Of a stretch of 64,000 nt of DNA, positions 50,435 through 61,669 are shown in pieces. Every line of letters begins with the position of its first letter. Position 1 is the first letter of the stretch. Origin of the DNA: UBA4479 sp963974935 (GTDB taxonomy: Bacteria > Pseudomonadota > Alphaproteobacteria > Rhodospirillales > Casp-alpha2); NCBI GenBank assembly GCA_963974935.1, contig CAXBEV010000001.1, positions 806,001-870,000 of the forward strand. The letters are read 5' to 3'. Below the pieces are notes generated by a model, which was not told where the DNA came from, did no database searches, and saw only the letters and a program-made list of their open reading frames with translations. The position numbers and the translations under genes are program-made.

Positions 50435-50947
50435 ATGCGTTTTAAATTTTTGACGATGCTGGCCGCAGTCGCACTTTTGGCAGCTTGTGAAACGGCGCCT
50501 GAAACTACCGGCAACACCGGCTCGAGCGGTGCAAGCACTAACACTGGCTCAAGTGCGCCTGCCGCCGTACAAATTCAAGGCGGCTCGCAAGAGGACTTGG
50601 TCGTTAACGTCGGCGACCGTGTGTTCTTTGCTTACGACAGCTCGGACCTGGGCGCCGAAGCGCGTGCTGCGCTGGAACAGCAGGCCGCTTGGTTAAAGAA
50701 ATATGGCGCCGTCCGCGTCACCCTCGAAGGGCATGCTGACGAGCGCGGCACGCGCGAGTACAACTTGGCTTTGGGTGAGCGCCGTGCGAACGCCGTGAAA
50801 GATTACTTAGTCGCTTTGGGCATTAACCCATCGCGGGTGAAGACTATTTCGTATGGCAAAGAGCGGCCTGCCGCTATCGGCCACAATGAAGTCGCTTGGG
50901 CGCAAAACCGCCGGGGCGTCATGGTGGTGAACTCTACCGGCAGCTAA
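50435..50947 (+). CDS. pal: Pal, peptidoglycan-associated lipoprotein
   Basis: A 170-residue outer-membrane lipoprotein. The lipobox LLAAC places the acylated cysteine at residue 18, a Ser/Gly/Thr-rich linker follows, and the OmpA-like domain contains VTLEGHADERGTREYNLALG, binding peptidoglycan. The start at 50435 has GAGGAG upstream; 50420 is an alternative. A 240-base gap separates it from tolB, so it may have its own promoter. Confidence 0.97.
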   Translation: MRFKFLTMLAAVALLAACETAPETTGNTGSSGASTNTGSSAPAAVQIQGGSQEDLVVNVGDRVFFAYDSSDLGAEARAALEQQAAWLKKYGAVRVTLEGHADERGTREYNLALGERRANAVKDYLVALGINPSRVKTISYGKERPAAIGHNEVAWAQNRRGVMVVNSTGS

Positions 50948-50972
50948 GCGACCAGACGTCATAAAGAAAATT

Positions 50973-51012
50973 GGGCGCTTGTCTGCCGTAGGGTGGGCAA
51001 GCGCCTTAATTT
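50973..51012 (+). terminator. Intrinsic terminator after pal
   Basis: Stem GGGCGCTTG/CAAGCGCC with a 15-base loop and the tail TTAATTTT, about 25 bases after the pal stop. Confidence 0.7.
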
Positions 51013-51108
51013 TGCCTAATATTTCTCGCAGTTTAGCTGAACCGAGTCGCGGACATCTTGTCCGCAGCACGATTGGCCAGAATAATTGAGAAGACCGGAG
51101 AGATAGTC

Positions 51109-52218
51109 ATGACGTTCCGACGAGCCTTTATCGGTGGTGCCGTATTCGCTGTCGTGATCGTGGCCGCGTTTGCGGCCCCGTTGCCGTCAGCGGCGCAATC
51201 CCTTGATGCGGCTGCGCTGCGTGATCGGATTGATCGTTTAGAACGGGATATCCGTACCCTCAACGTACAGATTGCCCGGGGCGGTAGCGGTGCCCCGCTG
51301 GTGAGTGGCAGCAGCAATGCGGCGGCAAGCGGCGACCCAGCGGTTGCAAGACTCGGCGTCCGTATTTCCGAGCTTGAAGGTGAATTGCGCGGTGTGGTCG
51401 GGCGCATCGAAGAAATGTCTTTCAAGCTCAATCAAATGGGCACGCAACTCGATAAAGTCGTCGCCGACGTCGATTATCGTCTGCGCCAGCTCGAACAGGG
51501 GGGTGGCACCGGTGCGCCGCCGGCCTCTATGAGTGATATGCCCACCGGCGTATCGCCTGCGGCACCCGGGCCTGTGTCCGGCAATGTGTTGCCGAACGGC
51601 ACTCAAGTGCTGGGCACCTTGACGGCGTCAGAAGCTGAAAATGCCGGTCCACCAACGCCGGCCACAGCCCCGGCAGCCCCCAGCGAAGAAGATGCTTTGC
51701 TGGCGCAATTGACTGGGGAGCCGTTGGCCGCTCCTGCGCCGAGCGCAGCACCCGCACCGGGCGCCGTCGACGTCGCGCAAAGTGGTCAACCGGCGGCGCC
51801 CAAGGGCGCGCAAACTGCCGCGTTGCCGGACGGTACGCCGCGTGAACAATACATGCATGCGTTCAGCCTGCTGCGCCAAGGCAAATATGACATGGCGGCG
51901 AGCGCGCTCAATCAGTTCCTTGAAAAAAACCCGGATGACCCGCTCGTCGGCAATGCGCGCTATTGGCTGGGTGAAACTTATTACGTGCGGGGCGCGTTCG
52001 TTGAGGCGGCCGAAACGTTTCTTGAAGGCTATGAAAGCGACAAGCGGGGCGCCAAAGCCCCGGATGCGTTGTTGAAGCTCGGCATGTCGTTGGCGAGCTT
52101 GAACAACAAAACCGAAGCCTGCGCGGTGTTTCAAAAGCTGCGGGGCGATTATCCCGAAGCCTCCGCCGGTCTGAAAAGCACACTTGAGCGCGAGTGGCAG
52201 AAAAACGGCTGCACCTGA
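51109..52218 (+). CDS. cpoB: CpoB/YbgF, Tol-associated periplasmic coordinator
   Basis: A 369-residue secreted protein. The start at 51109 (MTFRRAFIGGAVFAV) gives a signal peptide ending near SAAQS; then come a coiled coil (LRDRIDRLERDIRTLN), a Pro/Ala-rich linker and a C-terminal TPR region (about 250-369) with YMHAFSLLRQGKYD and NARYWLGETYYVRG. In E. coli CpoB couples peptidoglycan synthesis to Tol constriction. Confidence 0.94.
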   Translation: MTFRRAFIGGAVFAVVIVAAFAAPLPSAAQSLDAAALRDRIDRLERDIRTLNVQIARGGSGAPLVSGSSNAAASGDPAVARLGVRISELEGELRGVVGRIEEMSFKLNQMGTQLDKVVADVDYRLRQLEQGGGTGAPPASMSDMPTGVSPAAPGPVSGNVLPNGTQVLGTLTASEAENAGPPTPATAPAAPSEEDALLAQLTGEPLAAPAPSAAPAPGAVDVAQSGQPAAPKGAQTAALPDGTPREQYMHAFSLLRQGKYDMAASALNQFLEKNPDDPLVGNARYWLGETYYVRGAFVEAAETFLEGYESDKRGAKAPDALLKLGMSLASLNNKTEACAVFQKLRGDYPEASAGLKSTLEREWQKNGCT

Positions 52219-52233
52219 CGCCGGGTATAGTCG

Positions 52234-53526
52234 ATGATGTCGATGCCTCTCACGGATATTGAATTCAGCAATCTGATTGATGCTCTTGGCCCGTTCGAAG
52301 CCGCGCCGCATCTTGCGGTGGCGGTTTCGGGCGGCGCCGACAGCACGGCGTTGGCGTGGCTGGCACACCACTGGGCTCGGGCGCGGGGCGGGCAGGTGAC
52401 GGCGTTGACCGTCGATCATGGACTGCGACCAGAGGCGACTGCCGAAGCTGAGGCCATCGCGCAGCAACTGAATATGCGTGGTATTGCACATCAGACGTTA
52501 ACCTGGTCAGGCCCGAAACCCTCGCTCGGCCTGCAGGCGGCAGCCAGACAGGCGCGCTATGGGTTGCTCGAAAACTGGTGTCGCGCAAATGCCGTGGTGC
52601 ATCTGCTGGTTGGCCATCACGCCGGAGATCAGGCGGAAACCTTTTTAATGCGGGCTGAGCGCGGGAGCGGGCCGGACGGCTTAGCGGCGATGGCGCCGGT
52701 CCGTGAACTCAGCGCGTGCCGTATCCTCCGGCCATTGTTGAGTCTTGAGAAGACGCGTTTGATGGCGACGGCACAGGCGGCAGAGCTGGTCTGGGTCGAA
52801 GATCCCAGCAACGACAATGTGGCGTTCCAACGCGTGCGGGTTCGTCACGCGTTGCAGGATGGCGGTATCGACACGCAGTCCTTGGCCCAAGGGACGGTCC
52901 GCTTTGCCGGCGCCCGCGCGGTGCTGGAGACGGAAACCGCGCGCTGGCTGGCCCGACATGTAACCTTGAATGCGGCAGGTTATGCGGCGCTGTCATTGGA
53001 CGCGCTCGAAATTACGGCACCGGAAATCGTGCATCGCGGCCTCGCTCGGCTGGTCGCGGCGGTGGGCGGTAAGCCCTATGCGCCAAGCCCGGCCGCGATT
53101 GAGCGTGTGTATAAGGCTTTGACGCAGGGCGACGCGGCAACCTTGGGCGCCGTGCGCGTGTGCGTTGAGATAGATCGCATTGGCATCTATCGCGAAGCCC
53201 GAAATCAGCCGACGCCGCTGACTTTTTCGTCGAACGCGCAGGCGCAAACGCACCATTGGGACGGTCGGTTTGCGGTCCACATTGCGCCTGAAACGGCGCC
53301 GCTCAGCTGCGCCGCATTTTCTGATGCGGTGTTCGGTTATTGGCCCAAGCGTCAGCGGCCGGATTGGTTTTTGAAGCTGCCCGTAGCGGCGCGGGCAGGC
53401 TTGCTGGTCTTCCGCCAGAAAACCAATATTGTCGTTCCTAAGCCGGGCAGCGAGGCTAACATGGGCATTCGCGTCGCTTTTCAGCCAAAAAACCCGCTTG
53501 CCGGAAACGGATTTTCCATTGCGTGA
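52234..53526 (+). CDS. tilS: tRNA(Ile)-lysidine synthetase
   Basis: A 430-residue ATP-dependent enzyme modifying C34 of tRNA-Ile(CAU). The PP-loop SGGADS is at residues 32-37; HHAGDQAETFLMR and WVEDPSNDN are further family motifs. The C-terminal half contains the TilS substrate-binding domain. Fifteen bases separate it from cpoB; ftsH follows, the common tilS-ftsH pair. Confidence 0.95.
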   Translation: MMSMPLTDIEFSNLIDALGPFEAAPHLAVAVSGGADSTALAWLAHHWARARGGQVTALTVDHGLRPEATAEAEAIAQQLNMRGIAHQTLTWSGPKPSLGLQAAARQARYGLLENWCRANAVVHLLVGHHAGDQAETFLMRAERGSGPDGLAAMAPVRELSACRILRPLLSLEKTRLMATAQAAELVWVEDPSNDNVAFQRVRVRHALQDGGIDTQSLAQGTVRFAGARAVLETETARWLARHVTLNAAGYAALSLDALEITAPEIVHRGLARLVAAVGGKPYAPSPAAIERVYKALTQGDAATLGAVRVCVEIDRIGIYREARNQPTPLTFSSNAQAQTHHWDGRFAVHIAPETAPLSCAAFSDAVFGYWPKRQRPDWFLKLPVAARAGLLVFRQKTNIVVPKPGSEANMGIRVAFQPKNPLAGNGFSIA

Positions 53527-53658
53527 GCGTCGAAAAGGACTATCTCTAGAGTGTCTGACCCGCCGTAAAGCCGGTCGGGCGACTTTAGGTATGCGATATA
53601 ATTCGCGATTTTGGCGGTCGGAGCGGCCGTCGCATGCGCTCAAAAAGGAACTGCGACC

Positions 53659-55602
<1,944 letters not shown>

Positions 55603-55625
55603 CCGGCTCGCATTCGAGCGCGGGT

Positions 55626-56465
55626 ATGCCTGAACCTCTTATGTTCGCCGGGTTGTCTTTAGACCGACCGAGGTTGATGGGCGTCGTCAATGCGACGCCC
55701 GACAGTTTCTCCGACGGCGGCGATTTTCTCGATCCTGACATTGCGATTGCCCACGGCCTCGCCATGCGCGATGCCGGTGCCGACATTCTGGATGTCGGCG
55801 GCGAGTCGACGCGGCCTGGCGCCGACCCCGTCAGCGAAGCCGACGAACGCGCCCGCACCTTGCCGGTGATCAAAGGCTTGGTGGACGCAGGCGCGCTGGT
55901 GTCCATCGACACGCGTCGTGCTGGTGTGATGCGGGCCGCGATTGCGGCAGGCGCAAAGATCGTCAACGACGTGACGGCGCTTACCGGCGATGACCAAAGC
56001 GTGGCGGTCTGTGCCGAGCTTGGTTGCGACATCGTATTGATGCATATGCAGGGCGACCCCCGCACCATGCAGCAAAACCCAAGCTACGACGATGCGGCCT
56101 TAGATATTGTCGATTACATGGCCGAGCGTCTTATGACCCTTGAAGCCGCCGGCATTCCCCGCGCGCGGATTGCCGTCGATCCCGGCATCGGGTTCGGCAA
56201 GAACTTGGATCACAACCTCCGCATCTTGGCGCACATTGATGCGTTCCATGTGCTGGGCACGGCAGTATTGTTAGGCGTGTCCCGGAAAAGCTTTATCTCG
56301 AAGATTGATCGCGACTGTGATGCCAAGGACCGGATCGCCGGCTCTATCGCAGCCGCCATCGCCGGCTGGGATCGGGGCGTGCAGTTGTTCCGCGTCCATG
56401 ATGTTGCCGAGACCCGCCAGGCGCTCGCCGTATGGCAAGCGATTGAGGCGGCAGAAGACGTTTAG
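55626..56465 (+). CDS. folP: Dihydropteroate synthase
   Basis: A 279-residue folate-synthesis enzyme, the target of sulfonamides. Motifs MGVVNATPDSFSDGGDF, ILDVGGESTRPGAD and IVNDVTAL are intact, and DPGIGFGKN and VSRKSFIS follow. It begins 23 bases after ftsH. In many alphaproteobacteria glmM follows directly; here a reversed pair of genes separates them. Confidence 0.96.
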   Translation: MPEPLMFAGLSLDRPRLMGVVNATPDSFSDGGDFLDPDIAIAHGLAMRDAGADILDVGGESTRPGADPVSEADERARTLPVIKGLVDAGALVSIDTRRAGVMRAAIAAGAKIVNDVTALTGDDQSVAVCAELGCDIVLMHMQGDPRTMQQNPSYDDAALDIVDYMAERLMTLEAAGIPRARIAVDPGIGFGKNLDHNLRILAHIDAFHVLGTAVLLGVSRKSFISKIDRDCDAKDRIAGSIAAAIAGWDRGVQLFRVHDVAETRQALAVWQAIEAAEDV

Positions 56466-56472
56466 TGGACGC

Positions 56473-57015
56473 CTAGCGTCCGCTCAGCATCCGCATCAGG
56501 GTGCGGTCTTTGTTGACCACATGGTGTTTGATCGCCGCCAACCCGTGCACGGCGATGATGCCGAGCCCGATATACGCCAGCCAATAATGCACATCGATGG
56601 CTAGGTCGCGGGCTTGCTTGTCGATCTGCAAAAGCGCGGGCAAGGTAAAGACACCGAACACGTCGATCCCGTCCCCGCTGGACGTCGAGATCAAATATCC
56701 GCTGACCGGCATCAAGAGCATCAATATGAACAGCATCCCATGTGCAGACTTGGCGCCGATGCGTTCAAGCTTTGTTAGTGGGGGTGCCGGGGCGGGGGCT
56801 TGGCCGATCAATTTGCGGATAATGAATGCGACAGCCAACACGAATGCAATGATGCCGAAGCTTTTATGCAAATCCAGCCCGCGATTGTACCAAGCGTCAT
56901 AATAGCTGAGGCCGACCATCCACCAACCGAGCCCGGTCAGCCCCAAAATCACCAGCGCCGTCGCCCAGTGTAAAAGTCGGGCGACGGCGCTGTAACCTGT
57001 TGGGTGTTGGCTCAT
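56473..57015 (-). CDS. Cytochrome b561 family protein
   Basis: A 180-residue membrane protein with four helices and conserved heme histidines (RLLHWATALVI near residue 16, the HGMLFILMLLMPVSGYL region, and VHYWLAYIGLGIIAVHGLAA). These transfer electrons across the membrane from quinol to small acceptors. It lies downstream of the YceI gene with 12 bases between, a frequent pairing. Confidence 0.92.
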   Translation of the reverse strand: MSQHPTGYSAVARLLHWATALVILGLTGLGWWMVGLSYYDAWYNRGLDLHKSFGIIAFVLAVAFIIRKLIGQAPAPAPPLTKLERIGAKSAHGMLFILMLLMPVSGYLISTSSGDGIDVFGVFTLPALLQIDKQARDLAIDVHYWLAYIGLGIIAVHGLAAIKHHVVNKDRTLMRMLSGR

Positions 57016-57027
57016 CTTTCGTGCGCC

Positions 57028-57615
57028 CTATTGGCGGATACCTTCAAGATAAAGATCTAGAGAGACGGTGTTGGATTTCGGGCCGAGGTCGTAGCCCATG
57101 CCAAAGTCACGACGGTCAAACTCGGCGGTGCCTTCAAAGCCGGCGCGATAGCCGCCCCAGGGGTCTTTGCCTTCGCCGATTTTCTTGACCTTGATTTCAA
57201 TCGGTTTGGTCACACCCATCAACGTGAAGTCACCCGTCAGCGTGCCGCCCGACGCATCGCCGCTATAGCCCGTGCTGACGAATTTCGCTTCGGGGAATTT
57301 CTCGACATTCAGAAAATCGTCGGAACGCAGATGCTTGTCGCGCTCGGCATGGTTCGAGTTGATCGACGTGGTGTCGATGGTCAGGCTGATTTTCTGAGCT
57401 TCCGGGCCTGCTTCCGGATCAAACGTAAAGCTGCCGTCAAAATCGTCAAAGCGGCCATTCAGCCAGCTGAAGCCTAAGTGAATGACTTTGAACTCGATGA
57501 AGGTGTGGCTGTGATCGATTTTATATTCGGCGGCCTTTGCGGGGGCGGATACAGCCAGCACCAGTGCAGCCAGCGGCATGAGGACCAAGCGTTTGAATGT
57601 CATTGTTAGCTCCAC
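57028..57615 (-). CDS. YceI family periplasmic protein
   Basis: A 195-residue protein with a signal peptide ending near APAKA-A and the YceI lipocalin-like fold: YKIDHSHTFIEFKVIHLGFS, then GRFDDFDGSF and the ending VSLDLYLEGIRQ. The family binds polyisoprenoid or amide lipids and is often co-expressed with cytochrome b561. Divergent from glmM. Confidence 0.93.
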   Translation of the reverse strand: MELTMTFKRLVLMPLAALVLAVSAPAKAAEYKIDHSHTFIEFKVIHLGFSWLNGRFDDFDGSFTFDPEAGPEAQKISLTIDTTSINSNHAERDKHLRSDDFLNVEKFPEAKFVSTGYSGDASGGTLTGDFTLMGVTKPIEIKVKKIGEGKDPWGGYRAGFEGTAEFDRRDFGMGYDLGPKSNTVSLDLYLEGIRQ

Positions 57616-57774
57616 GTTTTGAATTCACTTAGACATAGAATGGGAATTGAAGACTCGGATTTACACCCATCGGCTTGGATTTCCGGCCGTAAACTTCTCG
57701 GAAACCCTTTTCATGACAGAATTATGGGGTATGACTGTGCAGACTGGGGCTTTGCGGACTTTATGGACGGCTTA

Positions 57775-59124
57775 ATGACGACAACGCGGAAATATTTCGG
57801 CACCGATGGTATTCGTGGGCGCGCCAACACCGCACCAATGACTGCCGACGTGGCGTTGCGGCTTGGCATGGCGGCGGCGATGCAGTTTCGCCGTGGCGAC
57901 CACCGCCACCGCGTCGTGATCGGCAAAGACACACGGCTCTCCGGTTACATGATCGAGCCGGCGTTGACGTCCGGGTTTGTGTCGATGGGCATGGACGTGG
58001 TGCTGGTCGGCCCGATGCCGACACCTGCGGTCGCGATGTTGACCCGCTCGCTCCGGGCCGATCTGGGCGTGATGATTTCTGCGTCTCACAATCCGTATGA
58101 AGATAACGGCATCAAATTGTTCGGCCCCGATGGTTATAAGCTATCGGATAAAGTTGAGGTTGAGATCGAAGCCGGCATGGACAGCGATCTTGTTGACGAC
58201 TTGGCGCCGGCATCCGGCCTTGGTCGCGCACGGCGGTTGGACGACGCCCGCGGTCGCTATACGGAATATGTGAAACAAACGTTCCCGCGCGGGCTTCGTT
58301 TGGACGGCCTCAAGGTCGTCATCGATTGCGCCAACGGCGCCGCGTACAAAGTGGCGCCCGAAGTGTTGTGGGAGTTGGGCGCCGAAATCGTGCCCATCGG
58401 CGTCAGCCCGGACGGCACCAACATCAACGCCGGCTGTGGTTCGACGCATCTGGCGACGCTGCAAGAGGCCACCGTGGCGCACGGCGCCGATATCGGCATC
58501 GCGCTCGATGGCGATGCGGACCGGGTGCTGGTCTGTGACGAGGCCGGGACCATCGTTGACGGTGATCAGATCATGGGGCTGATTGCCCAGGACTGGCACC
58601 AGACGGGCCGACTTAAGGGCGGTGGCGTGGTGGCGACGGTGATGTCGAACTTGGGGCTTGAGCGCTTTATGAACGGTATGGGGCTCGACCTCAAACGGAC
58701 CCGTGTCGGTGACCGCTACGTCGCCGAAGCAATGCGCGCCGAGCAGTATAATCTGGGTGGCGAGCAGTCGGGCCATCTGATCTTTGACGACTACGCGACG
58801 ACGGGTGACGGCTTGATTGCCGCTTTGCAAATTTTGGCGGTGCTGGTCAGCGGCGACAAACCGGCCAGCGCGATGTTCAACTTGTTCACGCCGGTGCCGC
58901 AATTGCTGAAAAACGTTCGCTTTAACGGTGGAGCCCCGCTTGAGGCCGAGACCGTAAAGGCGGCAATCCGCGCGGGCGAGCAGCGTCTTGGCAACAACGG
59001 GCGTGTGTTAATCCGCAAGTCCGGGACCGAGCCGTTGATCCGGGTCATGGCCGAAGGGGATGACCTTGTGCTCGTCGAAGCGGTTGTCGACGGCATTTGC
59101 GACGCCATATCCAAACAAGCTTAA
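57775..59124 (+). CDS. glmM: Phosphoglucosamine mutase
   Basis: A 449-residue enzyme making glucosamine-1-phosphate for cell-wall precursors. The N-terminus RKYFGTDGIRGRAN, the active phosphoserine site ISASHNPYEDNG with Ser104, the metal loop DGDADRV and the substrate-binding RKSGTEPLIRVM are all present. The start at 57775 replaces a longer frame from 57619 that is not conserved-looking. Confidence 0.97.
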   Translation: MTTTRKYFGTDGIRGRANTAPMTADVALRLGMAAAMQFRRGDHRHRVVIGKDTRLSGYMIEPALTSGFVSMGMDVVLVGPMPTPAVAMLTRSLRADLGVMISASHNPYEDNGIKLFGPDGYKLSDKVEVEIEAGMDSDLVDDLAPASGLGRARRLDDARGRYTEYVKQTFPRGLRLDGLKVVIDCANGAAYKVAPEVLWELGAEIVPIGVSPDGTNINAGCGSTHLATLQEATVAHGADIGIALDGDADRVLVCDEAGTIVDGDQIMGLIAQDWHQTGRLKGGGVVATVMSNLGLERFMNGMGLDLKRTRVGDRYVAEAMRAEQYNLGGEQSGHLIFDDYATTGDGLIAALQILAVLVSGDKPASAMFNLFTPVPQLLKNVRFNGGAPLEAETVKAAIRAGEQRLGNNGRVLIRKSGTEPLIRVMAEGDDLVLVEAVVDGICDAISKQA

Positions 59125-59142
59125 ACGTTCAACGAGGCAGCA

Positions 59143-59958
59143 ATGGCCAAGATGACAGGGCGCGTGCTGGTGATCGCAGGATCTGACAGCGGCGGCGGCG
59201 CGGGCATACAAGCGGACATTAAAACGATCACCGCGTTGGGTGGGTTCGCGATGACGGCGATTACCGCGCTGACGGCGCAGAACACCCAAGGTGTTCATGG
59301 CATCCACGATGTGCCGGCGGATTTCGTTGCCGACCAAATGCGCGTCGTGCTTGAAGACATCGGCGCGGATTGCATCAAGATCGGCATGCTGCACCGGGCC
59401 GACATCATCGAAACCGTGGTCACAACATTGGCCGAACTTGCGCCGGGTGTGCCGATTGTCGCCGATCCGGTGATGGTCGCCAAAGGCGGCGCGTCGTTGC
59501 TGGCCGAAGCGGCGGCGGATGCTCTCAAAACCGTGTTGATACCCGCCGCCCACGTGATCACGCCGAATTTGCCCGAAGCCGAAGTGCTGATCGGCCAATC
59601 CATTTCAAATGCGGCGGATATGGACGCGGCGCTGGATGCGTTGGCGGGCTTGGGCGCCCATGCTGTGTTGCTGAAGGGCGGGCATCTTGAAGGCGACGCC
59701 TTGGTCGATTTACTTCGAGATGCAGACGGCACCACCCACCGTTTCGAAGATACCCGCATCGATACGCAGAATACCCACGGCACCGGCTGCACCCTGGCGT
59801 CCGCGATCGCGGTCGGTTTGGCGCAGGAGATGACCTTGGTCGAGGCGGTGAAACGGGCGCGTGCGTATGTGCGCCGCGCGATTGAGACAAACCCCGGCTT
59901 CGGCCACGGCCACGGTCCGCTTAATCACGCGGTCACGGTGGGTGATTTTCAAGACTAA
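59143..59958 (+). CDS. thiD: Hydroxymethylpyrimidine/phosphomethylpyrimidine kinase
   Basis: A 271-residue ribokinase-fold enzyme of thiamine synthesis. AGSDSGGGAGIQADIKT is the substrate motif and NTHGTGCTLASAIA the anion hole with the catalytic aspartate neighbourhood. It lies 18 bases after glmM. Together with thiE at 38.1 kb it gives part of thiamine synthesis or salvage. Confidence 0.95.
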   Translation: MAKMTGRVLVIAGSDSGGGAGIQADIKTITALGGFAMTAITALTAQNTQGVHGIHDVPADFVADQMRVVLEDIGADCIKIGMLHRADIIETVVTTLAELAPGVPIVADPVMVAKGGASLLAEAAADALKTVLIPAAHVITPNLPEAEVLIGQSISNAADMDAALDALAGLGAHAVLLKGGHLEGDALVDLLRDADGTTHRFEDTRIDTQNTHGTGCTLASAIAVGLAQEMTLVEAVKRARAYVRRAIETNPGFGHGHGPLNHAVTVGDFQD

Positions 59959-60041
59959 CTTAACCTCTCCCCCCACTGCGTAGGGGAGGGACCTTGGACC
60001 AAGGCATTGCGCCATCTGGGCGCCAGCACATCTTCTTTACT

Positions 60042-60139
60042 GCATCATCCTGAACTTGATTCAGGACCCATGGTGACGCGCATCCCGGCGGCGCGGTGCG
60101 TGACGGAACATAGATCCTGAATCAAGTTCAGGATGATGC
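60042..60139. repeat. Family A palindromic repeats, inverted doublet
   Basis: Copies at 60042-60066 and 60115-60139 form a perfect 25-base inverted repeat with a 48-base interior, in the gap between convergent thiD and the MocR gene. Each copy is itself a palindrome. Confidence 0.9.
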
Positions 60140-60159
60140 GTGGGTGCTTGAATTTGCTT

Positions 60160-61566
60160 TTAAGCGATCACCGGCGCGGCGCCGCCAGGACCGGCCAAGA
60201 TGTCGCGGATGATCGTTAGGCCTTGTTCCAATTCACCCCGGGTGCGGCAGCTGCCGATGCAGATGCGGATCGCGTGTGGTGCCTGCTGGCGGCCGACGAC
60301 GAACGATTCGCCTGACAGCAAGAACACGCCCCTGGCTTCGGCTTGTTGGCGCACGGTCTCGCCGCGCCAAGGGTCGGGCAGGGTGAGCCAGATTTGATAG
60401 CTGTGCTCGTGACCGTAGATGTCATGTCCGACGAGCGCGTCGGCGGCGATCTTCATGCGTGCCTTGGCTTCGTCACGTTGCCATGCCATCAGTTTCTCGC
60501 CGGTGCCATCGTCAAGCCAGCGCATAGCGATCTCGGCCATTAACGGTGGCGTCATCCAACTCGACATTCTAGACGTCGCCCGGATCGCATCGTTGGCACC
60601 TGGCGGGGCGGCGATATAGCCGACCCTGAGCCCGGGTGCCATCGCCTTTGATAGGCCGGTCACATAGACGACCTGATCTGGGATCAGCGCCGCGATGGCG
60701 GTCATCTGTTGGTCCGGCAGAAAGCCCCAGATATCGTCTTCGATCACCAGCACGCGATGGCGTTGCACGACCTCGGCAATCGCTCGTCGGCGTGCCATCG
60801 GCATGATCACGGCGGTCGGATTTTGCACGGTGGGGACCAGATAAACCGCACTTGGCCGATGTTCCAAGATCGCTTCTTCGAGGGCATCGGCCTTCATGCC
60901 GTGATGGTCGATTTCCACCGGCGCTAGGCGGACGCCCAGCTGTGAGGCGATGTGGATGATGCCGGGGTAGGTGATGTTTTCCACCAACACCGTGTCGCCC
61001 GGCCTTGTCAGGGCCATCATCGAAATAAGCAAGCCGTGTTGCGTGCCGTTGGTGATGGTCAGGCATTCGATGTCGGTGTCCACTTCCGCGCGGGCCACCC
61101 ATTGTACGCCAGCATGACGATGCCGGGCCAAACCGGAATGGCCTTGGTAGTCCATCATGTCGCTGCACATATCAGTGTCTTTGCTGATCTCGCGGATGGT
61201 TTGGGCCAACTCGGCACCGCCGTCGCCGAGCGGCGGCACGGCCATTGAGAGGTTGATGCCGTTGTCGCGGACGCCACCCAAGGCAAACGCGCGGGGGGCG
61301 CGGGGTTGCGGATAGCGGCCATCACTTTTGACATAAGTGCCGCGCCCGACCTCGCCGCCGACCAAGCCGCGACGTTCGGCTTCCTGGTAGGCACGTGAAA
61401 CGGTGCCGAGTGTAACTCCAAGGTCATAGGCGAGGTTGCGCATCGCCGGCAGCTTGGCCTCAGTGTTGAGGTCGCCCTCATGAATGGCTTCGGCAATCGC
61501 GTCTGCGATCTGAATATATTTGGGGCCACTGCGCCCGCTGAGTTCGGGTAGCCAACTTGTCATCAT
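60160..61566 (-). CDS. MocR-family regulator (GntR wHTH fused to aminotransferase domain)
   Basis: A 468-residue MocR protein. Residues about 12-78 are a GntR-type winged helix (YIQIADAIAEAIHEGDLNTE, LGVTLGTVSRAYQEAERRGL); the rest is a fold-type I aminotransferase domain with the PLP lysine in VTGLSKAMAPGLRVGYI. Such proteins sense amino acids or PLP derivatives. It is divergent from DUF1127-EamA-dehydratase; ATTGTAT/ATACAAT boxes at 61587-61669 are likely its sites. Confidence 0.92.
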   Translation of the reverse strand: MMTSWLPELSGRSGPKYIQIADAIAEAIHEGDLNTEAKLPAMRNLAYDLGVTLGTVSRAYQEAERRGLVGGEVGRGTYVKSDGRYPQPRAPRAFALGGVRDNGINLSMAVPPLGDGGAELAQTIREISKDTDMCSDMMDYQGHSGLARHRHAGVQWVARAEVDTDIECLTITNGTQHGLLISMMALTRPGDTVLVENITYPGIIHIASQLGVRLAPVEIDHHGMKADALEEAILEHRPSAVYLVPTVQNPTAVIMPMARRRAIAEVVQRHRVLVIEDDIWGFLPDQQMTAIAALIPDQVVYVTGLSKAMAPGLRVGYIAAPPGANDAIRATSRMSSWMTPPLMAEIAMRWLDDGTGEKLMAWQRDEAKARMKIAADALVGHDIYGHEHSYQIWLTLPDPWRGETVRQQAEARGVFLLSGESFVVGRQQAPHAIRICIGSCRTRGELEQGLTIIRDILAGPGGAAPVIA

Positions 61567-61586
61567 AACAATAAACCAATTGTGTG

Positions 61587-61669
61587 CATTGTATTATCTT
61601 AATTATAGATACAATGACCTTATACAAGAGGAATAAAGAGATGAAACAGCAAAATTGTATCGATACAAT
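61587..61669. promoter_or_regulatory. Candidate MocR operator boxes
   Basis: Repeated TTGTAT/ATACAA boxes: CATTGTAT at 61587-61594, ATACAATG at 61609-61616, ATACAA at 61622-61627, and the perfect 16-base palindrome ATTGTATCGATACAAT at 61654-61669. The last lies inside the DUF1127 coding sequence. Direct and inverted pairs of such boxes are typical of MocR targets. Confidence 0.6.
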
